DNA of 64,000 nt from Cylicocyclus nassatus (taxonomy: Eukaryota > Nematoda > Chromadorea > Rhabditida > Strongylidae): contig CATQJL010000223.1 of the NCBI GenBank assembly GCA_958299035.1, positions 75,967,600 to 76,031,599 of the forward strand, read 5' to 3'. Below are positions 33,625 through 45,281 of the stretch, one piece after another; the first letter of the stretch is position 1; each line of letters begins with the position of its first letter. The notes under the pieces were generated by a model that was not told the DNA's origin, did no database searches, and was given only the letters and a program-made list of their open reading frames with translations. The translations under genes and the position numbers were made by a program.

Positions 33625-34478
33625 TTAGGTTGGCACGAAAGTTCTTGCGTAATTCAAACAAAATTCAATAACTTTTCAACGACTAAACCTAAATTCACAA
33701 TCTTGTATGCTAAAAATATTAGAAGCCTTGCGCTTCACGATGGTAGTTTAAGCATAAGATTTTGTGAGCTGGACATCAAGAACGAAACTCTCGAATATGG
33801 AACTTCAAATTTTGCGATTTTGAGTTTGGTGCCAGAAAATCGCAGAATGCCGCTAGCTAGCCGAAAAAAATCTGTAGAATTTTCCTACACAACAAAAGTC
33901 CATATGTTACTTTGAGAGGCTTTGATCTTGCACGGTGATGCAAAAACAAAAAATTCGTAAAATATGTCATTTTGCGGAAAAAATGCCCTCATGTCCGCAG
34001 TTTTCCGGCGAGAACACTTTTTTACAATCGAAAAAGCGTCGCAAGGCCCTAAATAGGCACTATGTCTAATTTCTGGTTGCAAACTGTGTTTCTGTGGGAA
34101 AATTAGAGCGATAAGGCGATTTATCCTGTGAAATGAGAAATTTCGCAAATTTTTTGTTTTCGCATTTCCATGCGAAATCAAAGCCTGCTAAAATAACGTA
34201 TGGACTTTTGCTGTGTAAATAAATTCTACAGATTTTTTTCGGCTAGCTAGCGGCCCTCTGCGATTTTCTGCCACCAAACTCAAAATCGCAAAATTTGAAG
34301 CCCCATGTCTGAGAGCTTCGTTCTCGATGGCTAGCTTATGAAATGTTGTGCTTGGACCTCCATCATAGAGCGTGAGACTTCTAATATTTTTAGCATACAA
34401 GATTGTGAATTTAGATTTAGTCTTTGAAAAGTTATTGAATATTGTTTGAATTACGCAAGAACTTTCGTGCCAACCTAA
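33625..34478. mobile_element. 854-bp mariner-like palindromic MITE, flanked by TA
   Basis: Starts TTAGGTTGGCACGAAAGTTC and ends GAACTTTCGTGCCAACCTAA, with TA on both sides. The arms are inverted copies over several hundred bases (TTCACAATCTTGTATGCTAA left, TTAGCATACAAGATTGTGAA right). The end TTAGGTTGGC is typical of mariner elements. No transposase is encoded. The two ~100-codon open frames on opposite strands are the mirrored arms. Confidence 0.85.
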
Positions 34479-34772
34479 TAGAATAGATCTTTAACATATA
34501 AGATCATACAAGAATGAACAAAGTAAAGGTAAAGAAGAATATGTTGAGGAAAGCAAAGGACTCGCTCGGACATTTGCAACACTCACGGACATCCATAAGA
34601 TGTGCGCATTTCTTGCAGATGTTCACGGGGGACCTCCCCTTTTGGCAACATATAGTCCTCTATTCAAAAATGGATCACAAGCATCTTAGTGAAGTAGAAA
34701 CGAGTTAGACAGCAAACAACTCTTTGATTGACCAATCAGACTAAAGATGTTAATAGTAGTGATACTGTATAC
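34479..34772. other. Short non-coding spacer
   Basis: A 64-codon frame from 34514 lacks context. Nothing else is seen. Confidence 0.4.
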
Positions 34773-34986
34773 CAGTGGCGTACCGAGGGGGGGGGGGGAA
34801 ATTTTTGAAAACTACTTATATGGGTTGTAAAAATGTGCAAGTGACTTGTTTATTTTTGTAAATAAGTTGAGAAGCACTCCTAAATTTTTTTCGGAGTGCG
34901 TGGCTAACGCCACGCAGCTTCATTCGAAAAGAATTTTTGTCGCCCCCCCCCCGAGCGGAAATCCTGGGTACGCCACTGCTGTATAC
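34765..34986. mobile_element. 206-bp hAT MITE (with 8-bp TSD CTGTATAC)
   Basis: The element 34773-34978 starts CAGTGGCGTACC and ends GGTACGCCACTG. CTGTATAC is duplicated at 34765-34772 and 34979-34986. CAGTGGCGTACC-type ends with an 8-bp duplication are characteristic of hAT MITEs. The interior has a G run and a C run facing each other and the hairpin GCGTGGCTAACGCCACGC. A decayed relative sits at about 27285-27620. Confidence 0.85.
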
Positions 34987-35670
34987 ATACTTCGAAGTTT
35001 ATTTATTTATTTATTTATCTATTTATTCATACGCTCTATGGCGTTCCTTACAAAAAGAACAAGAGAAAAAAAAATACACACACAGTAAATCGAACAACCC
35101 CAGTCAAGGTCCACCGTGCCGTTGGGTCCATACCTTTAAATTAGTTAAGAAGTATGTTTGATAGAGCTTGCATGTGACTGCTCTGGACTACAATTGTCAT
35201 AAAGATGTGATCATGGAGATGGTACCCATGCCCCCATTACTGCTAGCAAAACGTCCCTGAGATAAACTATCTAACTCAGGATTGCATGGTGGATATACTC
35301 CACCGCATGAGGCTAATAGGAAGAGTCAGTTACTCGAGAATACTTAATTAATAAAAGTGTTGTAATGGAACATTGTAATCGAGAAGATCAATAGGTTGCT
35401 GCAAGTTGTGGAGGTGGTGATCCTTCATACTCGTACGCTAGCAAAGTGCTCTCGAAATACCAAAGTAAGCAAAGCGGGCTTGGTCAGTAGAGTAGCAGAA
35501 AAAAAACCTTGCCCAAAAGAATTCCGGGGAGAGACCAATGCTCCGAGAGAAAATCAACAAAATTCCGCGTTAATAACTTAACTAGAGCAAGTCAGCAAGC
35601 TTTAAAGGTTGGGAAAAGGAAGATTGTTGTTCAGGCCTGCACTAACATGGTGGCTTGATATGGGTTATAA
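34987..35670. other. Non-coding stretch with TTTA microsatellite
   Basis: (TTTA)n at about 34999-35030 may be the tail of an old retroposon. A similar (TTTA)n lies at about 52355-52375. No gene is recognised. Confidence 0.4.
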
Positions 35671-36069
35671 GCCCTGGGCCATACCCTGCCGGTGTTGTCG
35701 ACACCGCCAGTGCCACCCGCGTCACCGGCGCCGCGACGCCACCAGTGCCACCCGCGCCGCCGGCGCCGCCGACGTCACCAGTGTCACCCGCGCCACCCAT
35801 GCCCCCAGCGCCACCGCCTTTGAGCGGTAACACTGGGAACATGACACGAGCAACACCAGCAACATCGGCAACACCGGCAACACGAGCAACACCGGCAACA
35901 TCGGCAACACCAGCAACATGAGAAACACCACCGGCAACATCGGCAACATGAGCAACACCGGCAACATGGCAACACCGGCAACACGAGCAACAACGGCAAC
36001 GTAGCAACATCGGCAACAAGAGAACACAGGCAACATGGGCAACACAGGCAAAGTATGGCCAAAGCCTAA
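35668..36069. mobile_element. Harbinger-like MITE with a 9-bp minisatellite core, copy 1
   Basis: The element 35671-36066 lies between TAA on both sides. The right end GGCAAAGTATGGCCAAAGCC pairs with a diverged left end (GCCCTGGGCCATACCCTGCC). The core is made of 9-bp units such as GGCAACACC, GGCAACATC and CGAGCAACA, which become GC-rich CACCCGCGC-type units on the left. Reading frames here (Thr/Ala/Pro repeats, and Cys- or Val-rich ones on the other strand) are translated minisatellite. It is related to 54572-55317 by its ends and unit. Confidence 0.75.
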
Positions 36070-36478
36070 GAAATGCAGAAAGAAATAGTATATGTAGAAA
36101 GACGAATCTCAGTGGCCGTGTTCGCTCGAATATGGCAAAACAGATGTCGGACTACCATCGCACGTATGAGAATGTTGATGTTGATGCTGATACAGTTGAT
36201 GCCGCATAAGGAAATAGAGATTCAGTTGCAGTCCAGACGGTAGATGGAGCATAAAATATCAGCCATAATTCATACAGCACAAAATAGTCACCAGACAAGA
36301 AAGCGCTTATGAGCCAGATCTGAAAAAGAAACATTAGAACGAACTCAAAACAGAGAAAAGACAAAGGTTATAAAAAAAGGCTATATAAAAGAAAACCACA
36401 TCGTAGACTTCTTAGTTCAGACAGGCTATGGCTATGGCTTCTACCTGAATCAAATACTTACAAAAGAAAACGAAAACA
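36070..36478. other. Spacer and probable 3' end of the LINE
   Basis: A short tandem CTATGGCTATGGCTTCTACC near 36427 may be in the LINE 3' UTR (minus strand). No poly(A) or other tail was recognised and no gene is seen. Confidence 0.35.
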
Positions 36479-38993
36479 TCAGCACAAGTACGAATCACTC
36501 TCAACAGATTTGGGAATTTCTGACTTTTCTAGAGCTTTCTTGAAAGCCCGACTAGTATTAGCCGACTGCAACTTAGCGGGCAGTCGTCTAAACCAGCGAG
36601 CACATCGATAGAATAAAAAATTGAAAAGGCCAGAATAGCAGTGTTTATTCAGTCTAGGGTAGTGAAGATTGAAGCCTCCTACCCTGGAACTTACAGGTCT
36701 GAAGACCCAAAAGCTGCTGGCAGGAAGGTCAATCTCTTTCCGCAGTATCGCAAAACAAAAAACTAAGTCAGCAATAATTCTTCTACGTTTCAGTGATTGC
36801 AAACCAAAGAGTCTCAAGCGCTCATTGTAATCTGGTTTGGACCTATCTTGCATATTAGACATGCGAAAAAAGACCATCCGTGTAAAAACATGTAAAACTC
36901 TTTCAATCTTAACGATATCTTTCTTTGTGGAGGGGTTCCATACTTGAGAACAATATTCAAGATGTGGTAGCACATAAGCCTTATATAGTCTGGTCAAAAC
37001 AACTGGATTAGAGGAGTGAATAACACGAAAGATTGAAAAAAGAATAGAATATGCTTTTTTGACAGCAGAATCAATGTTTGGAAAAATTTAATTGAGGATC
37101 AACAAAGACACCTAAGTCTTTGACCAGTGGACAAGCTACCAAATCTATTCCATTGATTTCATATTTGTCTGAATTAATTTTGCCCAGATGCAAAAATGAG
37201 CATTTGTTCGGATTGACAGAAAGGCCGTTAGAAGAAGCCCACGTATTTAGTTTATTTAGGGATTGTTGCATCGATGTATGCACATCAAGGAAATTATATT
37301 CATTGTAAGATGCATACAGTTTGATATCGTCCGCATAGATCTGGACATCAACTCCGTTCAAGTCAATTAGAGCGGGTAGTTCAAAGGTGAAAATCAAAAA
37401 GAGAAGCGGAGAAAGCACACCTCCTTGAGGAACTCCACTAGTGCAACGGTACTCATTGGAAAACGACTGTCCAACTTTGATGGTCATATATCGGTCTTGA
37501 AGGTAAGAGCGAAACCAGTTCAGAAGATTGCCAGAAATGCCAAACTTCTGGAGTTTCATTATCAAGACATTATGAGGAATCTTGTCAAAGGCCTTTGAAA
37601 GATCAACATATATTATATCAACTGATTTTCCAGTGTTAAGAGCTTTTCTCCAGTCAAAAACGCTTTTAACAAGATTAGTAGTAGTAGATCTTTTAGAAAC
37701 GAAGCCATGTAATTGAGGTGGAATTCCATAACATTTCTTGATCCAAGAAAGCAGCTTTTTCCTTATAATTTTTTCCATCACTTTGACTGGAGTTGAAGTT
37801 AGACTTATAGGACGAAAATCAGACACTTTAACGGCAGTACTAATTTTTGGGATAGGCACAACCACTGATTTTTTCCATATAATTGGCACTTCCCCGAAAT
37901 ACATGGAGAGATTGAACAAGTCCGAAAGGGGTTTGGAAAATACATCCGCACATTTTTTATAGACTATAGGCGGTATACCATCGTAGGGTTCGGTACAAGA
38001 AGGATGCAAAAGTTTCAAAGCAATGCGAACATCAGATTCATGGAAGTAGACATTATCACAAGTCTGCTGAGGAGAGGTGTAATTCAGCGGACAGCATACA
38101 TTATAACCATTTGCGAAAACACTAGCAAAATACTTCCCCAAAGCCTCTGCTCTATCAACATCATTGACACATTCTTTACCAAACTCATCAACAACATTGG
38201 AAAAGCCTTTGGTCTGCAGTTTGCTTCGTATGTATCCGAAAAATCTCCTAGAATTTGCATAAGAAGACAACCGTCTTTCATAATTGGCCAAAAATTTTTT
38301 AAGATGAAAATCAAGATCAAGACAGACTTTTTTGTATAAGGCATTAGTCAAAGGACGCATTGAAGCATTAAACAAATTTTGCTTTTGATCTAGAAGAGCA
38401 CAGATGTGCTTGGGGTAATGAAAATTTGATGGACTGTTGATGGTTTGCATACATCCAAATTTGCCAAGTCCTTCGTAAACTTTGGTACAGAACCTATAAT
38501 AGGCGTCGTCAAGTATGATCTACAAACAAAGAAGTCCAATCAAAAGTATAGAAATAATCGTTTAATCCAGGATAATCAAATTTGGGAAAGTCAGGTATAG
38601 GATATATCGTCTTAGCGGTGTAGCCAGCTTTTACATGAAATTCAATGATGTTGTGATCAGAAGAAGCAAGAGGGGGGAGTATTTTGACTTTGTTTACATT
38701 GTTTTTAGTAGAGAAAATCAAATCCAGAATATTGCTACCATGAGTAGGTTCGAGCACATACTGCTTGAACCCACAATCCAGAAAAAACTCCATCAAGTTT
38801 TTTGAATTTTGGTCTATCGAGATGAAATCAATCCAGTTGACATGAAGGTTGAAATCTCCCAAAATAATCATATCTGCAGTTTGTGAGGAGGTGAGATCAA
38901 GTAAAACATTCTTGAGCTCATCATCTTCATATCTTTTACAACAAGGTGGACGATATATTGTTATGTTATCGATGTTATCGATTACACCAATTT
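36479..38993 (-). mobile_element. CR1/Jockey-type LINE, 5'-truncated and frameshifted
   Basis: On the minus strand the frame opens near 38993 and reads through the end of an AP-type endonuclease (MIILGDFNLHVNWIDF; SSDHNIIEF). It then reads a reverse transcriptase (SDFRPISLTSTPVKVMEKII; IIYVDLSKAFDKIPHNVL; SGVPQGGVLSPLLFLIF; VQIYADDIKLYA) and the thumb/connection region (LYKAYVLPHLEYCSQVWNPS). The YADD catalytic pair is present. Two frameshifts break it: near 38510, between endonuclease and RT, and near 37071, after PQLNFSKH. The endonuclease is 5'-truncated. Domain order and motifs suit the CR1/Jockey group. The exact clade is not determined. Confidence 0.9.
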
Positions 38994-40484
38994 GAGGTGA
39001 CTAGTAACTAAAAAGAAAAGAAAATGCTAAAAACACCGTGGAAACACTTACCTGAAGGCTTGTTTCTCCCACGAGTCCAGGATGGGGACGCTAAAGGTGA
39101 ACTGTGTGTGCAATGACACACATGATCATATGAAATGAAGCGACTGTATATGTTCTAAATCAGCTTTAAGCGCTGATTCCAAATATGCCATTCCTAGCTG
39201 CCGCGCACCACTCCGAAGCCAGTGTGGCCTTTTTTCTGCGCATGTCATACTACTGAACGTGGGAATACTGTCTGTTGTAAATCTGCGAGAAAAAGGTGCT
39301 GGGATATCGAAATAACACAAATCCAATCTTTTCTCACTGAAAAAAAAGAAAACTCAAGTGTGATAGTATTTAGGTGATGTTGCCGTGATGCCTGTGAGCC
39401 GATGAATATGCCAATTTCGCGCAGGAAAATATCCATTACTCGCACCGAAATGCTGCTCGGCAGCTAAGAGTAGCATATTTGAAAAAGCGTTTGAAATTGA
39501 TTCAGAATATATATATATATACATGTATATACCTTGCCAAAGGGCCGAGCTAAGTTAGGCTACATTCCTTGTGAGTAGATTGAACACTACTTCTTGCCAG
39601 CATCCTTGAGAGATCGCAAGTTCGGTCTGGCTTACTCGATCCTCTTCTGAGTTCTGTACAGAAGTTAGAGAAGGAAGTCGGATCAGCGCCGCTTCTTCGA
39701 CTTATTGTTAGTTTTTTTCTTTTCTATCCTTAATCGTTAAAGTATCAGAGTGCAATGAGCCAGCTATTCGCGGGAGTTTTAAAGACAGAAGTGTGTTGCT
39801 CTACTTCGTTTTCATATTTAGAGGTGCACTGTTGTGAGTTGGGTTGCGTGGTGGTTTCTAGAAAATTAACTTGTTCTTCGCTTGGAATGATTGAATATTA
39901 TATTATACTAAAGAATTACGCACATTTTAGAAACACAAAATAAGCAAGTGGAACGCATGACTCTGCTGCCCACCTAATATAAATTCTGACTGCGAAAAAT
40001 CAGCTACAATGATGACGGTACCTCTAACATTACAGTCAAGATAACTAAACGTCTACAGTATAATCTTCAAAACTCACTTTGTATAATATATATTCCTTGT
40101 TTTCATATATCTTCTATCCAGATTTTTCGCACGACGAACTATTGTAGAGAAGGGGAAGTCGTAAACTTCCAGTGACATCTTGATGGCTCTCTACTATGCG
40201 CGGATTGCGGTTATAAGAGCGAAGGAGTTTTGAAAAATTGAAAAAGTTTGCTTAGAAAAATTTAAACGTTGGAAAAAATCTAAAACATTCATTGTAGGAT
40301 GCGTTTTAGATCCATTCCTTAGTGATTGTGTTGATCAGAAATCTCCGTCAAAAGTTATGATGTTTGAGGAAAACGCCAAAGATTGAAATCGCCAATTTGT
40401 GTTGCTTTCTCAAATCTGTAGGTTTTCGTGGAGCTTTTTGTTCGTGACAGGCTTTGCACAGTTGGGAAATATAGATAAGAGATA
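38994..40484. other. Unrecognised stretch
   Basis: On the minus strand 39126-39445 has two overlapping open frames (MDIFLREIGIFIGSQ; FSSMTCAEKRPHWLRS) and plausible splice sites (TTTTTCTCGCAG; donor GTAAGTGT near 39050), but no family could be recognised and the frames do not join. A dinucleotide TA run is at about 39509-39520. Nothing else is supportable. Confidence 0.3.
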
Positions 40485-40838
40485 TTATTTCAACAACTGT
40501 TTCAGATTTTTTTGCAACAAATTTTCTGGTGAACTTGTTTTTAATCGGAACTTGAATTCCTTCTTCCACCCTAATTGCACGAACGTTTGGTAAAAAGAAG
40601 TGAAGCTGAAAGCTGCCATTGAAGAGTACATGATTTCTTTTATCGATGAAGTCAGTATCATAGCAAATCTTCGATACGGGAAAAGGTCTAACTCTTTTTC
40701 AGCCAGAGTTAGATACAAGTAAGTTCTGGTGTAATGGTTGAAGCGATGGTCTTCAAAATAACACAGTTTAAGATTCGACGCCTCCGTGTTATTTATTCTA
40801 ACTTTACCTCCATAGACATTTTCAAATACGTTCGGCAT
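40485..40838 (-). CDS. Unrecognised open frame, possibly an exon
   Basis: A 117-codon frame with non-repetitive composition (GGKVRINNTEASNLKLCYFE; DHRFNHYTRTYLYLTLAEKE; LFPYRRFAMILTSSIKE). It looks more protein-like than its neighbours, but I recognise no family, no start context and no joining exons. It lies about 0.5 kb from the broken EGF-like copy on the same strand. It could be a relic exon or chance. Confidence 0.25.
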   Translation of the reverse strand: MPNVFENVYGGKVRINNTEASNLKLCYFEDHRFNHYTRTYLYLTLAEKELDLFPYRRFAMILTSSIKEIMYSSMAAFSFTSFYQTFVQLGWKKEFKFRLKTSSPENLLQKNLKQLLK

Positions 40839-41302
40839 CGGTTTAAAAGCATATTGATATTTCTGGATTCCAACAGAATTACCTTATGTGATTGTTCCTT
40901 ATATCATTGTAGTTCAAATCGCGATTACATGGCAAAGTGATTAAAGCACAAAAGATGCTCGCAGCCCGTCTAGAGTCTAGAAAACAAGTCGTTGCAGTTG
41001 ACTCTACCGCTAAACCAGCAAGCGCAAAAAATATGTGCTAGTGTACTAGGGTTTGAATTAACCAGATTCGTTTATTTTTTCTATTCCCATTTGTACGCTG
41101 AGGGCGTGTCATAAAAACAAGACAAAATGAGAATTTGGTAATAATGTAATGAACAAGGAATGTGGATAATACCAAACATCATCAAATCAGTTCGAGTCCA
41201 GTCTTAATTGAACTAGTTAAGTTACCCTGATCGCAATCTTGGAAGTCAACTTGCGGCTATATAGCAAAATAACTTAACACTTCAACAATGCAGAGTGATT
41301 CT
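40839..41302. other. Non-coding spacer
   Basis: Nothing recognisable. It lies 3' of the broken EGF-like copy. Confidence 0.4.
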
Positions 41303-41773
41303 TCAAACACGGTGTTGCAAGAAGAAAATGCTCTTCCCTCTTGCTTGGTCCACCTTACTACTTCGCCATGTGGTGGACATCTGCTGCCATAAATTCAGAG
41401 TGACCAGTGCCAGGCCCAAGAACACAACAGCCACTGAAAATAACTTTACTCTTATAGATAGCTGTTGTTCTCAAATGCTTGTAAATTTGCTTCAAAGGTC
41501 TATTTTTGCATTGTAAAACTTACCGATTCCGCAAAGTATTTTGGTTTGTGTAGACAGTTCAAATGGACGAATAGTTATGGTAGTAGTCGCAGTCGTGGTG
41601 ATGTTATCATCTCGGCAATCATCATAAGCGGAAGGTTGACGGCACAGACAATGGTTCTCGTTTTCCAGAACATAACACAATCCTCTGTCAAAACAACGAT
41701 CGCGGCAATAGCTGCTATTTAGCAATTGATCCATAGAGCACAGGCTACTCGTTACGTCGCCATGAATCTTCAA
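41303..41773 (-). pseudogene. Small EGF-like plus transmembrane gene, copy 2, broken
   Basis: The first exon (41773-41524) keeps the six-cysteine EGF pattern (SSYCRDRCFDRGLCYVL, then CLCRQPSAYDDC), the Thr-rich linker and the GTAAGT donor. The membrane exon is also recognisable by DNA similarity to copy 1 (a frame reading LFSVAVVFLGLALVTLNLW near 41440). It carries a net 7-base shortening after the acceptor, so the normal splice leads to a stop after FENNSYL. Unless another acceptor is used, it yields a truncated protein without a membrane anchor. Linked to copy 1 (32506-33007) by a duplication that included upstream DNA. Confidence 0.6.
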
Positions 41774-42759
41774 TGATGAAAATCGATGATTGTCTCAATC
41801 GACTTAGATAGAATAGTTCATAAATAGTCGCAGACAGGAACAAACCAATGGACATCGGCAAAATGAAACTAGCGCAAGGAAACTGACATTATGCAATTCA
41901 TTATGTAACCGAGAGCACAGGCTACTTTTTGCGGCAAATCGCTCTTTTGTCGATTTATCGATTGCTTACGTATAATACTTTTGAAAAAAATGAAAGCTTG
42001 TCGTACTTAAGCCAAGCATTCTCCCACTGTCATGTAAACGAGAACGGTAAAGCTCATTGTGCGTATGCTGGCGGTGCAGTGCAGTAACTGACGACCCCAA
42101 AAGTACCGCATCCTTAGTGAGCCAGTGATGAGCCGGTTCAGCCCGGGCCACTGGTCTTTGGAGATGATGCTGGGAAGCTTGATAAGCTTTCATCTTCTTA
42201 GAATTACGTAAGTAATCAATGAATCAACAAAAGGATCCAGCAAATTTTCGCAAAAAGTAGCCTATATTCTTCGCCGGTAGCTGGGACGTATGTGTGCAAA
42301 GTTCAAAAGACTACTCGTTGAAACACCAAAGATTCTATTCCGAATTTAGGAACAAAGCAGTCGCAAACTTTGAGTTTTGAGTATAGAGAATGGTACAGGT
42401 TAACACATATTATACGTATACTCACAATTAGATAATGCAACGCATTATGTTTAAAGCAGATCCAGATAGTTCTCTGCATAACCATGATTATCACGTAGCT
42501 TCTAGATGCTAGTGTGTCGTTGGTAAGTTGTACTGTGGCAAAAGCGATAACGCTGATGGATGCCCGAATCCTCGCATTGTTAGAACCTAAGCACTGCCGT
42601 AATTCGTGTTAGCTCCACTTGATCGACTTTACTTTATTTTGATTAAGTTGAAAAATATTATTTTGTTTGAGTTGAGTGAAATCAAGCAAATTTACGAATT
42701 CACCAAATTTACGAGTAATGTGCGAGGAGTTCTTCTGTAGTCGACCGCTCAAACAAATA
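41774..42759. other. Upstream flank of EGF-like copy 2
   Basis: No gene is seen. Around 42480-42540 it matches the upstream flank of copy 1 at 33440-33500. The segment 42060-42190 is less AT-rich, with no recognised motif. Confidence 0.4.
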
Positions 42760-43677
42760 TTAGGTTGTTGCAAAAATAATGTCCGTTTTTCTAGGCCTAT
42801 ATTTCAGACAACTTTTTTTCCATCAAACTTTCCCTTTCGATATAGAATTTGCATATCGTTCGAAAGCACTCTTCATGTACTTTCTAACGATGGTGGAAAT
42901 AGGCTGCTATCCTCATCTGTGAGAATTTCACCAGCACCTCCCATAACTGCACTCAAAATCGAAATTTCGATGCTCGAGTTTCCGTGGCCACAATTCAGGC
43001 TCAAATGAACGAATTCTTCTGAAAACATAGCATTTCTTGGATGAAGATTGTTTACCTAATGCGTGCTTAAGCGGATTTTTGGAGATATCTGGACTGAGAA
43101 ATGGACGCGTCGAAAGAGTTACTCACTGCTGGCATTCTATAGATCAGAATTTCTCATAATTAAGGCAATCGCCACAGCTTCGCCCATTTTTGTAAGCTTG
43201 AGATTAGCACACCTCAACTACAATATTTGAAGAGAAACTCAGCTATTCACTGCGCGAAGAATTTAAAATTTTTACAATTTGACGCTTACAAGCCCACAAC
43301 AAGTAGGCTTTAAAAAGTGAACTTCTTTGAATTTTTGTATTTTCTTTTCGCAGAACTCTTTCGTCAGAGTCTTTTCTATAACCTCATAAACTCTTGGTCT
43401 GCTGCTACAAATTAAGCTGATTGCCAGCCATACGAACAAAACTTGAAGAGAGTTGTAAGCTCTTGAAGAAGAAGTTTTCAAGAGAAAAACTTTTGGTTTT
43501 TTGACGCGTGGTTTTCTTCCCAACGGCGATATCAGTATGAGCAGGCGCGCGCTAAATTAAGAAAGGTTTGCTGTTTTTGATGGTCTTGACTGCATTCAAA
43601 AACGTGAAGACTGAAAGAAGTTATAATCTTCCAAGGTGAAAATTTGCAAAAAGGACATTATTTTTGCAACAACCAAA
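42760..43677. mobile_element. 918-bp mariner-like MITE, flanked by TA
   Basis: Starts TTAGGTTGTTGCAAAAATAA followed by TGTCC. It ends with the inverse (GGACATTATTTTTGCAACAA followed by CC and a mismatch-bearing AAA before TA). TA lies outside both ends. There is no transposase. Ends of this type (TTAGGTTGTTGCAAAA) are found in mariner elements. It is a different family from the one at 33625. Confidence 0.8.
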
Positions 43678-44834
43678 TAAACTGGAAAGGAAACAAGGCA
43701 ACTCTATCATGCTGCGCATCCCTGACAGAATCGTGCGGCACAATTTCATCAGTCTTTCATTTCGCAAGGCACACGAAACTGCTGAGCCGCTCGCATTGAA
43801 AAACGAACAACGTGCAATTCGTAATCGGTAAATTAGGTAATGAAATATGATTACTATTTTGGTGCGAGCTCATTCACGGATAGATAATATGGGAAAGCAA
43901 TCTTTAAAAATATTTAGAATAAAATAGAAATAAACTAGAAAATAGATAATAAAATAGAAAAGAGTAACGCTAAAAACACTTTTTTCATGGAGTATCATAG
44001 ATTATAGACGAGTAAAAACGTAACGACGCAGTCTGTGCAGCAATTACTAGTCAGACGGAATGTCATGCTAAGGGACGAATAAAAAACAAAAGAGAGAACC
44101 AAGCAAGTGAATGAGCAAGAATCCAAAGAAGGGACAAGCAAAAGTTGCCAAATGCCTAGTATGTGCCCACAAAGGTAGCGCAAGCGTTTTGCGAAGAAAC
44201 CGCTAAACACATTTACAGAAGGTGAGCGTGGCCTTAACGTTGCCTTTGCCTAATTTGGTTCGAATAGTGTAGAGCAAAAAGTAGTACTTATCTTGCCGAA
44301 GACTGTCTATCTTGCCGAAACAAGTCTTGAAGCACATTTTCCATCGATAGCTAGCTGTTCGCCGAACCAAGCCCATTGTTCTCTCTAGTCAAGAAGGGAG
44401 GTGTTGTGCCACTGGCTAGCGCCCTCGAAGTTATATCAGGCTGGCCACAAAAAGGGTGTTCCGCACTTCCGCTTAACTTCCGCTTCCGGCAGGTGTCCTA
44501 CATGCGACCTTAGCGAATGAAAGAACGTAGCTATAGCTCAAAATAACATACATAAGCTAGCACCTGATGCAGGGCATTGCTTCTAAACAAGACTTGAAGA
44601 AATTTAGAAGGATCGATATGAGAAAAACCTCGCAGGATATACAGAGTTCTGCAGATCCCGACAGTCGGTGAGTTTGCGGTATCGCTTGCGCATCAAGTTT
44701 TCCCAGTTTTCTCTCACCTTTCCAACGTTTTCTTGCTATTAAGTAGCTTCAATTAGCTAAAGCGATTCTGACAAGTATGGGTTTTTTAACTGGCTTGAAG
44801 CTCTTGAAGACTGTGTTGATCAAAACGCTGATTT
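43678..44834. other. Non-coding stretch
   Basis: No gene, long frame or element boundary could be supported here. Short A-rich repeats (AAATAGAAAA type) occur at about 43918-43965. Confidence 0.4.
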
Positions 44835-45281
44835 ATGGCAGCGTCCAGGCAAGATCCATCCACCCAGGTTAGCACATAGTTGCAAAGAGGTTCCCATGAG
44901 TGACCGATCTGCGTTGGTCCAATCCTTTGACGTGCCCTCTAAAAGGAGATACGGGCCTGTGATACGTATCACAAGCCGCCCCTTCGTATCACAAACCACC
45001 CCTGAGGACGAGTGCTAAGGTGTGCGGTTGCATTGCAGTTGCATTGCAGTTGCACTGCACACTGCAATGCAACTGCATCCGCGCAGTTGCAGCTCCTACC
45101 GCTGGCATGACTGAGGACGAGCAATTGGAAACTCGTCCGCTCCTTGAAGAGAGGGTCCCCAAGAACCGGGTTTTTTTGGGAGTTTTGAACAATTTGGACT
45201 TTACAGCTGTAATCAGAGCCACGGAAAGGCCACAGAATGACGGAAACATGAGAGGCGAAATTTTGCCCGGACGCTGCCTTT
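44835..45281. mobile_element. 447-bp MITE (AGGCAGCGTCC family, copy 3)
   Basis: The left end ATGGCAGCGTCCAGGCAAGA and the right end ATTTTGCCCGGACGCTGCCT are inverse copies of the ends found at 22831 and 24038. TTAA follows the right end. The interior contains the hairpin-prone array TGCATTGCAGTTGCATTGCA facing ACTGCAATGCAACTGCAT, and GATACGTATC / CGTATCACAA repeats. Open frames on both strands are mirror images of the hairpin. Confidence 0.75.

Noticed and set aside
33601..34400. A ~100-codon frame and its near copy on the opposite strand
   Set aside because: They are the two arms of the mariner-like palindromic MITE.
35642..36062. Collagen- or mucin-like protein from Ala/Pro/Thr repeat frames
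   Set aside because: All three frames on both strands are open over a 9-bp minisatellite, so the open frame is a by-product of the unit length.
39050..39445. A two-exon gene on the minus strand
   Set aside because: Splice signals are good, but the open frames cannot be joined in one phase and match no family.
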